This document shows, one piece after another, positions 25,832 through 32,992 of a stretch of 64,000 nt of DNA (position 1 is its first letter; every line of letters begins with the position of its first letter). This DNA comes from Acidobacteriota bacterium. Its GTDB lineage: Bacteria; Acidobacteriota; Blastocatellia; Pyrinomonadales; Pyrinomonadaceae. The stretch covers positions 1,426,001 through 1,490,000 of the forward strand of contig JADJBB010000021.1 of the NCBI GenBank assembly GCA_016703965.1, read 5' to 3'. A model generated the notes under the pieces. That model was not told the origin of the DNA. It saw only the letters and a list, made by a program, of their open reading frames with translations, and did not search any database. Position numbers and translations under genes: made by a program.

Positions 25832-25850
25832 AAAAACTTCTGCCCCTTGT

Positions 25851-26444
25851 CTAAATCGTTACCACTCTCATTCTTCTCAAGATCTTCGCCAGCTCAATGC
25901 GGCCGCGGTTGATGCGTGATTTTACAGTTCCCTCGGGAATTCTTAGTACATCGACGATCTCCTGATAGGTCAGCTCCTCGATGTCACGCAGGATCACGCA
26001 CGTTTTGAGATCCTCGGGTAATTTGTCAATTCCTTCCTGGACCTGGCTCGCGAGTTCTTTGCGTTCCATGTCCTTGTGGGCCGATGTTCCGGCGGCACGA
26101 AGGTGGTATTGGTGGTCGTCCACCGCGTCTGCCATCGTATTTTGCGGGTTACGCTGCCGATGGCGGTAATCGTCAATTATCAAATTGCGGGCTAGCCGCA
26201 TCAGCCAATTCGCCAGATCGCCCTGTTTAGGATCGTATTGATCGAGCGAGCGATAGACCCGAATGAAAACATCCTGCGTCAGATCTTCGGCGGCGTCGAT
26301 GTTGGAGGTAAAACGGTAAGCAAGATTGAAAATTCGTCGCGAAAACGAAGAGACAATGTCCTCCCAAGCCGCGCCGTCCCCTGCTCGGGCACGCCTGACG
26401 AGTTCCGCTCCATCAATTTCGGTCACAGCCTTTAATGCTTCCAA
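25851..26444 (-). CDS. ECF RNA polymerase sigma factor
   Basis: 197-residue group IV sigma-70 factor. Region 2 (FNLAYRFTSNIDAAEDLTQD; VFIRVYRSLDQYD; ANWLMRLARNLIIDDYRHRQ) binds the -10 element and core polymerase; region 4 (LPEDLKTCVILRDIEELTYQ; GTVKSRINRGRIELAKIL) binds -35. The start is TTG at 26444, with GGAGAG about 8 bases upstream; no ATG fits as well. First gene of the operon with its anti-sigma factor, a B-box membrane protein and a small membrane protein. Self-activation is usual in such pairs but no promoter was confirmed. Confidence 0.93.
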   Translation of the reverse strand: MEALKAVTEIDGAELVRRARAGDGAAWEDIVSSFSRRIFNLAYRFTSNIDAAEDLTQDVFIRVYRSLDQYDPKQGDLANWLMRLARNLIIDDYRHRQRNPQNTMADAVDDHQYHLRAAGTSAHKDMERKELASQVQEGIDKLPEDLKTCVILRDIEELTYQEIVDVLRIPEGTVKSRINRGRIELAKILRRMRVVTI

Positions 26445-26580
26445 CGCGTTTCTCTCCAGAAAACATCTTGCCCTAGGCCATTAAAACTACAAAGCACGCG
26501 GGCCTCGCCTTGTCAGAAATGTTTACGAACTCTAAAAACTAAAAGTTCCACTAAAAATATGCCAAAATCTCGCGATGTTG

Positions 26581-26970
26581 TCACCGTTCAACCGCGGTTG
26601 CTGATCGGCTAGCGATCGACACAAATTTCGGGGTACAGCAAACATTTGACAGATTCGCGATGTCCGCTCGCATTTCCTGGTCAGCCTGTAACGTCTCGAG
26701 AAGGGAATCGAACATCTTGACGGCGGAAGGCTCCGTCGGCCGGTTAAGGCTGTAATGCATCCATTTGCCGTCGCGACGGGCGGTTACGAGGTTAACTCGT
26801 TTTAGATAGGCGAGATGGCGTGAGATCTTTGGGTTGTTGGTGCCGAGGGTTTCTGCGAAAAAGCAAACGCAGACCTCGCCGTCTCGCATCAGGTTAAGCA
26901 ACCGGAGACGCGTGCGGTCGGCTAGGGCGGCGAAAAACTCTTCTAATTTGAACTTATCAGCAGTGTCCAC
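26581..26970 (-). CDS. arsR: ArsR-family arsenite-responsive repressor
   Basis: Winged-helix metalloregulator of 129 residues that leaves DNA on binding As(III). FFAALADRTRLRLLNLMRDGEVCVC holds the metal-site Cys34-Val-Cys36, like the CVC of E. coli ArsR; TNNPKISRHLAYLKRVNLV is the recognition helix, and GKWMHYSLN the wing. A second Cys pair sits in the C-terminal tail (NVCCTPKFVSI). It is divergent from arsI; the 210-bp gap carries two copies of a 22-bp operator-like sequence, so it should control itself and the ars operon. Confidence 0.9.
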   Translation of the reverse strand: MDTADKFKLEEFFAALADRTRLRLLNLMRDGEVCVCFFAETLGTNNPKISRHLAYLKRVNLVTARRDGKWMHYSLNRPTEPSAVKMFDSLLETLQADQEMRADIANLSNVCCTPKFVSIASRSATAVER

Positions 26971-26990
26971 AAAATAACTATAACATATGA

Positions 26991-27012
26991 CAATTATGGC
27001 TTGACATAAATG
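26991..27012. promoter_or_regulatory. ArsR operator-like repeat, copy 1
   Basis: 22-bp sequence beginning CAATTATGG and ending GACATAAATG, 20/22 identical to the copy at 27038-27059. It covers the -35 box of the arsI promoter and includes the palindromic core GACAT-aa-ATGTC. Confidence 0.55.
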
Positions 27013-27029
27013 TCGTGTCGGATTATTGT
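27001..27029 (+). promoter_or_regulatory. Promoter of arsI-acr3-arsC
   Basis: TTGACA (27001-27006), 17-bp spacer, TATTGT (27024-27029): a perfect -35 and a 4/6 -10 box, overlapped by the operator-like repeat, as expected for repression by ArsR. Confidence 0.6.
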
Positions 27030-27037
27030 TTGAATAT

Positions 27038-27059
27038 CAATTATGGATAGACATAAATG
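27038..27059. promoter_or_regulatory. ArsR operator-like repeat, copy 2
   Basis: Second copy, 47 bp downstream of the first (about 4.5 helical turns), located just after the predicted transcription start. It is flanked by ATATCA and TGATAT arms that extend its symmetry. Confidence 0.5.
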
Positions 27060-27068
27060 ATATGTGAA

Positions 27069-27154
27069 GAAGCCCCCACGCAGTACTAAGGGCTCTGTTG
27101 GAAAGAAGCTGGATTGAAATATATATAAGAGAGCCCTTACTTCGTGCGGGCTTC
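27069..27154. repeat. Long inverted repeat in the leader of the ars operon
   Basis: Left arm 27069-27096 (GAAGCCCCCACG...TAAGGGCTCT) is complementary, with few mismatches, to 27130-27154 (AGAGCCCTTA...GTGCGGGCTTC), with 33 bases between. It lies between the promoter and the ribosome site AAAAGGAG of arsI, so the transcript would carry a strong hairpin. It looks like a small MITE; a regulatory role is possible. Confidence 0.7.
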
Positions 27155-27180
27155 TGCATAACGAGAAAAGGAGAAATAAA

Positions 27181-27654
27181 ATGACCGCAATAAATACACT
27201 AAAAGCACATTTGGCATTGAACGTTAAGGATGTTGAGACGAGCATTGAGTTTTACAAGAAGATGCTGGGGATCGAGCCGAGCAAGGTTCGAACGGGCTAT
27301 GCGAAGTTTGATGTGCAGAAGCCGCCGTTGAATCTGACACTGAATCAGAACGTTTTCAGCGGACACGGGGCTTTGTCGCATTTGGGAATTCAGGTTGCGG
27401 CGACCGAAGATGTGATCGCCCTGCGTGAACAATGGAAAGAACGCGGCCTCGAGCCTCGCGAAGAGATGCAGACAACGTGCTGCTATGCCTTGCAGGATAA
27501 AGCCTGGGTCAACGACCCAGACGGAAACGAATGGGAAGTTTTCACCGTGCTCGAGGACAATCTCCCCGAGGCAAGAAGCAACGATGCTACGTGCTGCACG
27601 CCAACTTTTGTCGGCATCGGCGGAAAAAATGAAGTCCAGACATCTTGCTGCTGA
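27181..27654 (+). CDS. arsI: ArsI-type C-As lyase (ArsI/CadI family dioxygenase)
   Basis: Fe(II)-dependent extradiol-type dioxygenase that cleaves the C-As bond of trivalent methylarsenicals such as MMA(III) and aromatic arsenicals, giving As(III). The vicinal-oxygen-chelate ligands match ArsI spacing: His10 (KAHLALNV), His67 (LSHLGI), Glu119 (NEWEVF). The substrate-binding Cys pair is Cys100-Cys101 in TTCCYALQDKAWVNDPDGNE. The C-terminal tail has extra Cys pairs (ATCCTPTFV and a final TSCC), as in known ArsI proteins. 157 residues; good ribosome site. Its product is then exported by Acr3 downstream. Confidence 0.87.
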   Translation: MTAINTLKAHLALNVKDVETSIEFYKKMLGIEPSKVRTGYAKFDVQKPPLNLTLNQNVFSGHGALSHLGIQVAATEDVIALREQWKERGLEPREEMQTTCCYALQDKAWVNDPDGNEWEVFTVLEDNLPEARSNDATCCTPTFVGIGGKNEVQTSCC

Positions 27655-27784
27655 TGAATAAGGTGCAAAAGCCCGGGCATGTGCGAGGGCGGATCGCGAA
27701 GTATCGGGTTTTACCGCACCGGCAAACCCAGGTAAAAGTTGAATGATGCGCCCTTGCGTCGTTAGGGCCGAGCAACTTAAGAAT

Positions 27785-28840
27785 ATGACAGCAAATAATT
27801 GCAATCCTATGACGCGGCTCTCATTTTTAGACAGGTTTCTGACGTTGTGGATCTTCGCGGCGATGTTTGCCGGCGTGATGACGGGATATCTTTATCCGGC
27901 GGTCGAGGGCGTGATCAATCAATTTAATTGGGGTACCACCAACATTCCGATCGCGATCGGTTTGATATTGATGATGTATCCACCGCTCGCGAAGGTCAAA
28001 TATGAGAACCTCGGCGAAGTCTTTCGCAATACCAAAATCCTGAGCCTTTCGCTTGTTCAGAATTGGGTGATGGGGCCGATCTTGATGTTCGCACTCGCGA
28101 TCATTTTTCTACGCGACCAGCCCGAATATATGGTCGGCCTCATAATGATCGGCCTCGCACGCTGTATTGCGATGGTGATCGTGTGGAACGAGCTGGCTAA
28201 GGGCGACAGCGAATATGCAGCCGGGTTGGTGGCATTCAACAGCGTCTTTCAGGTCTTTTTTTACAGCGTGTACGCTTGGTTTTTTATCACTATTCTACCG
28301 CCGTATTTCGGGCTGCAGGGCATAGCGGTTAACATCAGCATCTGGCAGATCGCTGAAAGTGTTTTCATATATCTGGGGATACCATTCGTTGCCGGAATGC
28401 TAACGCGGTTCGTGCTGATCAAGGCGAAAGGCAAGGAGTGGTACGAGGGCGAGTTTATCCCGCGGATCAGCCCGCTGACGCTTATCGCATTGCTTTTTAC
28501 GATATTTGTGATGTTCAGCCTCAAGGGAAATCTGATCGTAAAACTTCCGCTTGACGTCGTACGGATAGCGATACCTCTGCTTATCTATTTTGTCGTGATG
28601 TTCCTTGTCAGTTTTTATATGGGCAAAAAGGTCGGTGCGGATTATTCAAAAACGGCGACGCTGTCATTCACCGCCGCCAGTAATAATTTCGAGCTTGCGA
28701 TCGCAGTCGCGGTCGCGGTTTTTGGGATCAATTCCGGTGCAGCTCTCGCGGCAGTGATCGGGCCATTGGTCGAGGTTCCAGTGCTTATCGGGCTCGTGAA
28801 TGTCGCTTTGTTTTTTCAGAAGCGGTATTTTGCAACCTGA
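27785..28840 (+). CDS. acr3: Arsenite efflux permease (ACR3 family)
   Basis: Ten-helix inner-membrane exporter that expels As(III) using the proton gradient. The conserved Cys motif LARCIAMVIVWNELAKGD in helix 4 and the helix-9 block SFTAASNNFELAIAVAVAVFG are intact. No good ribosome site settles the start: an ATG at 27743 would add 14 residues; ATG 27785 is preferred for length (351 residues) and for the family-like start TRLSFLDRFLTLWIFAAM soon after. It lies 130 bp after arsI, probably in the same transcript. Confidence 0.92.
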   Translation: MTANNCNPMTRLSFLDRFLTLWIFAAMFAGVMTGYLYPAVEGVINQFNWGTTNIPIAIGLILMMYPPLAKVKYENLGEVFRNTKILSLSLVQNWVMGPILMFALAIIFLRDQPEYMVGLIMIGLARCIAMVIVWNELAKGDSEYAAGLVAFNSVFQVFFYSVYAWFFITILPPYFGLQGIAVNISIWQIAESVFIYLGIPFVAGMLTRFVLIKAKGKEWYEGEFIPRISPLTLIALLFTIFVMFSLKGNLIVKLPLDVVRIAIPLLIYFVVMFLVSFYMGKKVGADYSKTATLSFTAASNNFELAIAVAVAVFGINSGAALAAVIGPLVEVPVLIGLVNVALFFQKRYFAT

Positions 28841-28901
28841 TCGGACCGCGGGTATGCTGCCAGCCCAATTGTTTTTTATTAGTCGACAATTTGTTCTAAA
28901 G

Positions 28902-28918
28902 GCGGGCAGGCTGCCCGC
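28902..28918. repeat. GC palindrome before arsC
   Basis: GCGGGCAG-g-CTGCCCGC, a perfect 8-bp stem around one base, ending 12 bases before the arsC ATG. It covers the position of the ribosome site and could hamper initiation, or be a repeat fragment. Confidence 0.45.
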
Positions 28919-28930
28919 ACCGAGTAAAGT

Positions 28931-29344
28931 ATGAATAAAAAAAGAGTTCTGATCTTGTGCACCGGAAATTCTGCACGCAGCCAGATGGCTGAGGGGCTGT
29001 TGCGTGAGATCGGTGGTGACAGGTTCGAAGTTGAAAGTGCCGGTACGATAGCGAGTTTTGTGCGGCCGCAGGCAATTGCGGCGATGGCAGAGATCGGGAT
29101 CGATATCTCAGGGCATCGTTCGAAATGCCTTGACGAGTTTCTGGGCGAGCCATTCGATTACGTCATAACCGTTTGCGACAATGCGGCTGAGAATTGTCCC
29201 GTTTTTCCCGGCAAAGCGACCCGTATTCATTGGAGTTTTGATGATCCGGCAGACGCCTCGGGCACGGAAGATGAGCAACTCGTCGTTTTTCGCCGCGTAC
29301 GGGATGAGATAAAGGTGAAACTAACGGAGTTTGCTGGTATTTGA
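28931..29344 (+). CDS. arsC: Arsenate reductase, thioredoxin-coupled (LMW-PTPase fold)
   Basis: Reduces arsenate to arsenite, which Acr3 exports. 137 residues. The P-loop CTGNSAR has the nucleophile Cys10 and Arg16; the resolving Cys82 and Cys89 are in VCDNAAENCP. These three Cys positions equal those of S. aureus plasmid pI258 ArsC, so electrons should come from thioredoxin. GHRSKCLDEFL and WSFDDPADASGTED are family motifs. It is the last gene of the arsI-acr3-arsC row and is followed by a strong terminator. Confidence 0.93.
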   Translation: MNKKRVLILCTGNSARSQMAEGLLREIGGDRFEVESAGTIASFVRPQAIAAMAEIGIDISGHRSKCLDEFLGEPFDYVITVCDNAAENCPVFPGKATRIHWSFDDPADASGTEDEQLVVFRRVRDEIKVKLTEFAGI

Positions 29345-29356
29345 TCGGAAGCCAAA

Positions 29357-29403
29357 TAAAAATAGCCGTTCGAAAGACTTGCCTTTCGAACGGCTATTTT
29401 TTA
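29357..29403. terminator. Bidirectional Rho-independent terminator
   Basis: 17-bp perfect stem, 29360-29376 with 29383-29399 (core AGCCGTTCGAAAG/CTTTCGAACGGCT), with A's before and T's after. It serves arsC and the convergent lipoprotein gene. Confidence 0.92.
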
Positions 29404-29419
29404 TTGGTAGATGCTTTAA

Positions 29420-30022
29420 TTACTGCTTCTTAATGCTTTCGAAGAAGGCCTTGACGGCGGCTCCGTTTTTGTCGAGGCTTGCTTTTTCAGCGTAAATATT
29501 GACGATAACCGGCTTTTTCGGCGTCTTTATGATCGTCAGGTTCCAAACAAGAGACTCGCCCGCGTTCTTCGCCGTTCCGCTCAGAGTGGTTGCTTCCATG
29601 CCGTCGACGACGGTTTTGACATCCTTCTTTTCGATCTTTACATCGTCCAGATAGTCGTCGATCTCGGTTCCAGCATCGCCCATGGCTTTCTCATAATCGC
29701 CGTCTTTAGGAACGGTGAAACGGATGTCGACGCCCTCATCCTCAGTCTTGACGATCGTGTCTTCGCCGTCTTTGCTGAATTTGAAGCCTTTGGGCACCGT
29801 CATCATGATGCCTGCTTCGTCAAGCTTGATAACCTGGCCGTCGCTTGCCGGAGCTGCGGCAGTGTTCGCTGCTGTTGTATTTGCCGGAGCGTTAGCAGCC
29901 GGTTTGTTAGCGTTAGTGTTCGCTGGTTTATTAGCGTTGGTGTTAGCCGCAGGTGCTCCGCAGCCGACGAGGCCGGCCGAGATGGCCAAGATGCCCGCAG
30001 TGATAATCGTATTTGTTCTCAT
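29420..30022 (-). CDS. Lipoprotein with Ala/Asn/Thr linker, function unknown
   Basis: 200 residues. Signal peptide with lipobox LVGC (Cys21); then a 45-residue low-complexity linker of repeated NTNANKPA units; then a globular domain (TVPKGFKFSKDGEDTIVKT; GVDIRFTVPKDGDYEKA; VVDGMEATTLSGTAK) that looks like a two-layer beta fold similar to PsbP/DUF1795-type domains. Likely attached to the outer membrane. The neighbour gene encodes another lipoprotein with the same linker style. Confidence 0.78.
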   Translation of the reverse strand: MRTNTIITAGILAISAGLVGCGAPAANTNANKPANTNANKPAANAPANTTAANTAAAPASDGQVIKLDEAGIMMTVPKGFKFSKDGEDTIVKTEDEGVDIRFTVPKDGDYEKAMGDAGTEIDDYLDDVKIEKKDVKTVVDGMEATTLSGTAKNAGESLVWNLTIIKTPKKPVIVNIYAEKASLDKNGAAVKAFFESIKKQ

Positions 30023-30125
30023 TTTGTTTCCAGTTTCTCCAAAGTTGTTTTGATCTTGTCTGCGAGATCTTTCTTGCCCACAAACAAATTGCAGATATTA
30101 GCAGGTTTGCACCCGAATGCAAGCC

Positions 30126-30161
30126 AAAATCAAAGGAGGCTCGAAAAGAGTTTCGAGCCTC
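30126..30161 (-). terminator. Rho-independent terminator of the second lipoprotein gene
   Basis: GAGGCTCGAAA (30136-30146) pairs perfectly with TTTCGAGCCTC (30151-30161); on the minus strand it is followed by CTTTGATTTT. Confidence 0.75.
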
Positions 30162-30193
30162 GATCTGATCTTTTTTATTATTGGAAGACTGTC

Positions 30194-30760
30194 TTATTTA
30201 TCTTTTTTCGTCGCCGGGTCTGCCGCCGGTCTATTCGCAGCATTTGCCGGAGCCACGGGATCTTTTCCGGCCGCCTTAACGGCATCGACTTCGGGGCTCT
30301 TATTGGTCATTTTCCACTCGCCATTTTCTTTGACAAACTCGATCTTGATACCGTTCGGGAACTTATCCGCGCGGATCTCAGCGATCGCCTTATCGCCGGT
30401 TATAACCTCGTTACGTGCCTCACAGATATTTCCTGTGATCGCGTCGTCCTCGAGGTACTTCATGAGGGACTTGATCTTCTCATCCTTCATTCCTTCCTCG
30501 AAATACTTCAGCGTGTCTGCGGAATAAGCTTTTCGAATGCCGGCCTCATCCTTTTTGGCCCACGCCTCACAGTATGCCTTGAAGACCGGAGTGAGTGTCG
30601 GGGCTGCGTTTGTCACCTCGTCTTTGGCTGGCTTATTTGCGTTGGAGCTATTCGCAGGTGAATTGTTTGCCCCTGTGTTCGTGTTCGCTGCGCCGCCGCA
30701 TCCAAACGATAGAAGCGAGATAAGAACGAGTGCAGAAAGTAAAATAATTCGTGCTGTCAT
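30194..30760 (-). CDS. Lipoprotein with NTF2-like domain
   Basis: 188 residues. Lipobox FGCG at residues 19-22; Asn/Ala-rich linker (GANNSPANSSNANKPA); then an NTF2-like/DUF4878-type domain starting with FKAYCEAWAKKDEAGIRKAY and ending WKMTNKSPEVDAV; then a charged Ala/Asp/Lys tail. Such domains bind small ligands or partners; function unknown. Same orientation and style as the lipoprotein at 29420-30022, but with its own terminator. Confidence 0.75.
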   Translation of the reverse strand: MTARIILLSALVLISLLSFGCGGAANTNTGANNSPANSSNANKPAKDEVTNAAPTLTPVFKAYCEAWAKKDEAGIRKAYSADTLKYFEEGMKDEKIKSLMKYLEDDAITGNICEARNEVITGDKAIAEIRADKFPNGIKIEFVKENGEWKMTNKSPEVDAVKAAGKDPVAPANAANRPAADPATKKDK

Positions 30761-30813
30761 AACAGAAACGTCTCCTAACTTTTCAGAATCCTGAGTATAA
30801 TAAGTTTACGTAA

Positions 30814-31350
30814 ATGAACAAAACTGCACAAGTTGAATTGCACCGCCTTTTCCTGGTCGAAGGGCTTCCAGAGCCTTTGACGCCGGCTAGCAGCCACCTG
30901 CAGATCTTCGACAATTATATCGAGAATACGCGTATCCGGCTTCGGCAGATACGCGATCCGTATTCAAGCAAGTGGACGCGTGTTCTGCAGCAGCGATTTC
31001 CCGTCGTCGAGGATCACGGAACGGTTACGAAACTGGCGGAAATATATCTGAATGAAGCCGAATATGGCGCGTTCGAGAGATCTGCGAGCCAGGAAATTCG
31101 CAAGAACCGCTATTTTCACGAGATCGATCTAGTAGCGGTCGCGTTCGACATCTTCCTCGGGCCTCTGCAGGGATTGACTACGGCTCGCGTGGATTTCGAA
31201 ACAAAAGAGGCGATGGAAAACTACATTCCGCCGCCGTTCTTTATTTTTGAAGCATCGAATGATCCGTTCTTTTCGGGCGAGAATTTGGTAACCAAAACTT
31301 TTGCGGAGATCAAAAACGAAGTTGAGATCCTGGGCCAAAGCGGGCAATAA
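30814..31350 (+). CDS. CYTH-like domain protein (possible triphosphatase family)
   Basis: 178 residues, cytoplasmic. The beginning VELHRLFLVEGLP recalls the EIERKFLV start of CYTH (inorganic triphosphatase/thiamine-triphosphatase tunnel fold), and later strands match its order: IRLRQIRD, VTKLAEIYLN, IRKNRYFHEIDLVAVAFDIF, LTTARVDFETKEAMENY. The metal-binding ExExK motif is incomplete (VELHR), so catalysis is doubtful. Assignment rests on pattern only. Divergent from the lipoprotein gene. Confidence 0.5.
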   Translation: MNKTAQVELHRLFLVEGLPEPLTPASSHLQIFDNYIENTRIRLRQIRDPYSSKWTRVLQQRFPVVEDHGTVTKLAEIYLNEAEYGAFERSASQEIRKNRYFHEIDLVAVAFDIFLGPLQGLTTARVDFETKEAMENYIPPPFFIFEASNDPFFSGENLVTKTFAEIKNEVEILGQSGQ

Positions 31351-31365
31351 AAGGTTATGGCTTTT

Positions 31366-31517
31366 GACTGGAGCGGCGGGGATCCCTGCTTGCCACGCCG
31401 GTTCCTCCGGCGTTACGGAATTGAGAAGTTAGGTTTGTAACAAAGTTACGTAATACGCGAGTTCATAACACCGCAGAAGCTGCGGTATGGCAAGCAGGGA
31501 TTCTTGCCGCTCCAGTC
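31366..31517. repeat. 152-bp terminal-inverted-repeat element
   Basis: GACTGGAGCGGC (31366-31377) is inverted at 31506-31517, and ATCCCTGCTTGCCA (31382-31395) at 31488-31501; small hairpins CGCCGG/CCGGCG and CCGCAG/CTGCGG lie inside. It fills the space between two convergent genes, ending directly at the stop codon of the lytic transglycosylase gene. MITE-like. Confidence 0.8.
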
Positions 31518-32777
31518 CTATTGCTTCCTGGGTGCCATAGCCACCGCACTTTCAAGTGAATTCCATATCTGCAGATAGATCTTCGTCTCCCGCGGGATAA
31601 GTTCGCGCCAGTTTTCGCCGCCGCGGCTGATATAGCCGGGGAGTTTTGCGGGGTTTGAATTGTAGCCGGCGGCCATCAGATGTTCCTGCGTGGCAATGCC
31701 GGTAAGTAGGGCGTTTGATACGACAGGACTCGCTGAGAGGTCGTTCCATGTCATCTGCATATAGAGCAACATCGCCTGCGTCGCGTTTACGTGGTTACGC
31801 ATTCCTTCTACAAAATCAGGCATCAATCCCGCATTCGGAAACCGTTCGCGTACCATTCTGTATGTAGGCCCGATCATTTGCACCATTCCGCCCGCTCCGG
31901 CAGAACTGACGGAATATCGATACGTGTTCCCCTCATTCAGAGCGTAAAGCGTGAAGATATCGTTGTAGATATTCGGATGAAATTCAGTGCGGAAACGCAA
32001 GTGGTCGACGTGCTCAACGGTGGAGAGACGCTCAGCAATATCGGCGACCTTGGGCTGGATAAAATAGCCTTTATTTCGCAATTGGTCGCGAGCGATCTCG
32101 ATGACGTTGTGAACGTAGAACCTTCCCGCACTAACTACTTCTGGCGTGACCAGACCAGGGTGCGTTGATGTGTAATACGCCATTTCCTGATAGACGCCGC
32201 GATTTTCTCTCGGGTATTGGACGACAAGTGGAAGATACGCTTCGCCGTTTATGTCGGTTATTACGACCGGCGTGTTGACGCCGTTCCCGCGGATCGTGCG
32301 GCTCGTAACCTGTTGTCCGGCGGCTGACAGAAGCATCGTCGGCACGTCCGGCATCAGGAACTGGTCTTTAGTCATCACGACTGAATCGACACGTTTATCC
32401 TTTGTATCGTAATAAGCTACTCGAATAATACTTGTGAAAACAACCGGTTCCGACGAAGCAGTTGTCAACGGCTTTGTTTGAAGATAGCGTTTTGCCTCGG
32501 CCAGTTTGGACTTGATCTGCGAAAAGCTGAGGCCTTTATACGTCAGGTTGCTGGCGAAATTCTGACCCTGCCCGACGATTATCGGTGTCGTCGAAACGCG
32601 TGGCTGCACGAACGGCATCGGCGTCGGGAGCGGCGTTCTCGCAGCCTGCGGCACGGGAGTTGGCATTGTGTTCGTAACGATGACACGATCTGAGCGGACC
32701 GACGTATTCGACTGTGCGAAGCTCGAAACTACTGAGACTACGGTGATGGCGAGGCCGAATAAAACGCGTTTTTTCAT
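31518..32777 (-). CDS. Lytic transglycosylase (SLT domain) secreted protein
   Basis: 419 residues. Signal peptide MKKRVLFGLAITVVSVVSSFAQ; then a Thr/Pro linker (PVPQAARTPLPTPMP) and a beta-rich domain of unknown role. The C-terminal SLT-like domain (about residues 265-405) has the catalytic Glu in LYALNEGNTYRYSVSSAGAG, the GMVQMIGPTYRMV motif and AAGYNSNPAKLPGYI, ending with TKIYLQIW. It should cleave peptidoglycan glycan strands in the periplasm. The order S-S-A-G-A-G-G in place of the usual S-x-x-G-A-x-G is slightly unusual. Confidence 0.83.
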   Translation of the reverse strand: MKKRVLFGLAITVVSVVSSFAQSNTSVRSDRVIVTNTMPTPVPQAARTPLPTPMPFVQPRVSTTPIIVGQGQNFASNLTYKGLSFSQIKSKLAEAKRYLQTKPLTTASSEPVVFTSIIRVAYYDTKDKRVDSVVMTKDQFLMPDVPTMLLSAAGQQVTSRTIRGNGVNTPVVITDINGEAYLPLVVQYPRENRGVYQEMAYYTSTHPGLVTPEVVSAGRFYVHNVIEIARDQLRNKGYFIQPKVADIAERLSTVEHVDHLRFRTEFHPNIYNDIFTLYALNEGNTYRYSVSSAGAGGMVQMIGPTYRMVRERFPNAGLMPDFVEGMRNHVNATQAMLLYMQMTWNDLSASPVVSNALLTGIATQEHLMAAGYNSNPAKLPGYISRGGENWRELIPRETKIYLQIWNSLESAVAMAPRKQ

Positions 32778-32992
32778 ATGACTATCGCGGAGAGCTGCTT
32801 GGAATTGTCCGATTTCGAAGCGACTGTAGGCTGACTCACGTATAAGATTCTCGCAAACCTTAAGCAGTTGTCAATAGTTTTCAGATAAATTATTGCATAT
32901 ACAATCATTGCTTATGGATGTTTAACGGTTGTTTAGTCCTTCTGCATAAGGTATAACTATGTGTTTGCTGGTATTTATGGCATAAATTCCCT

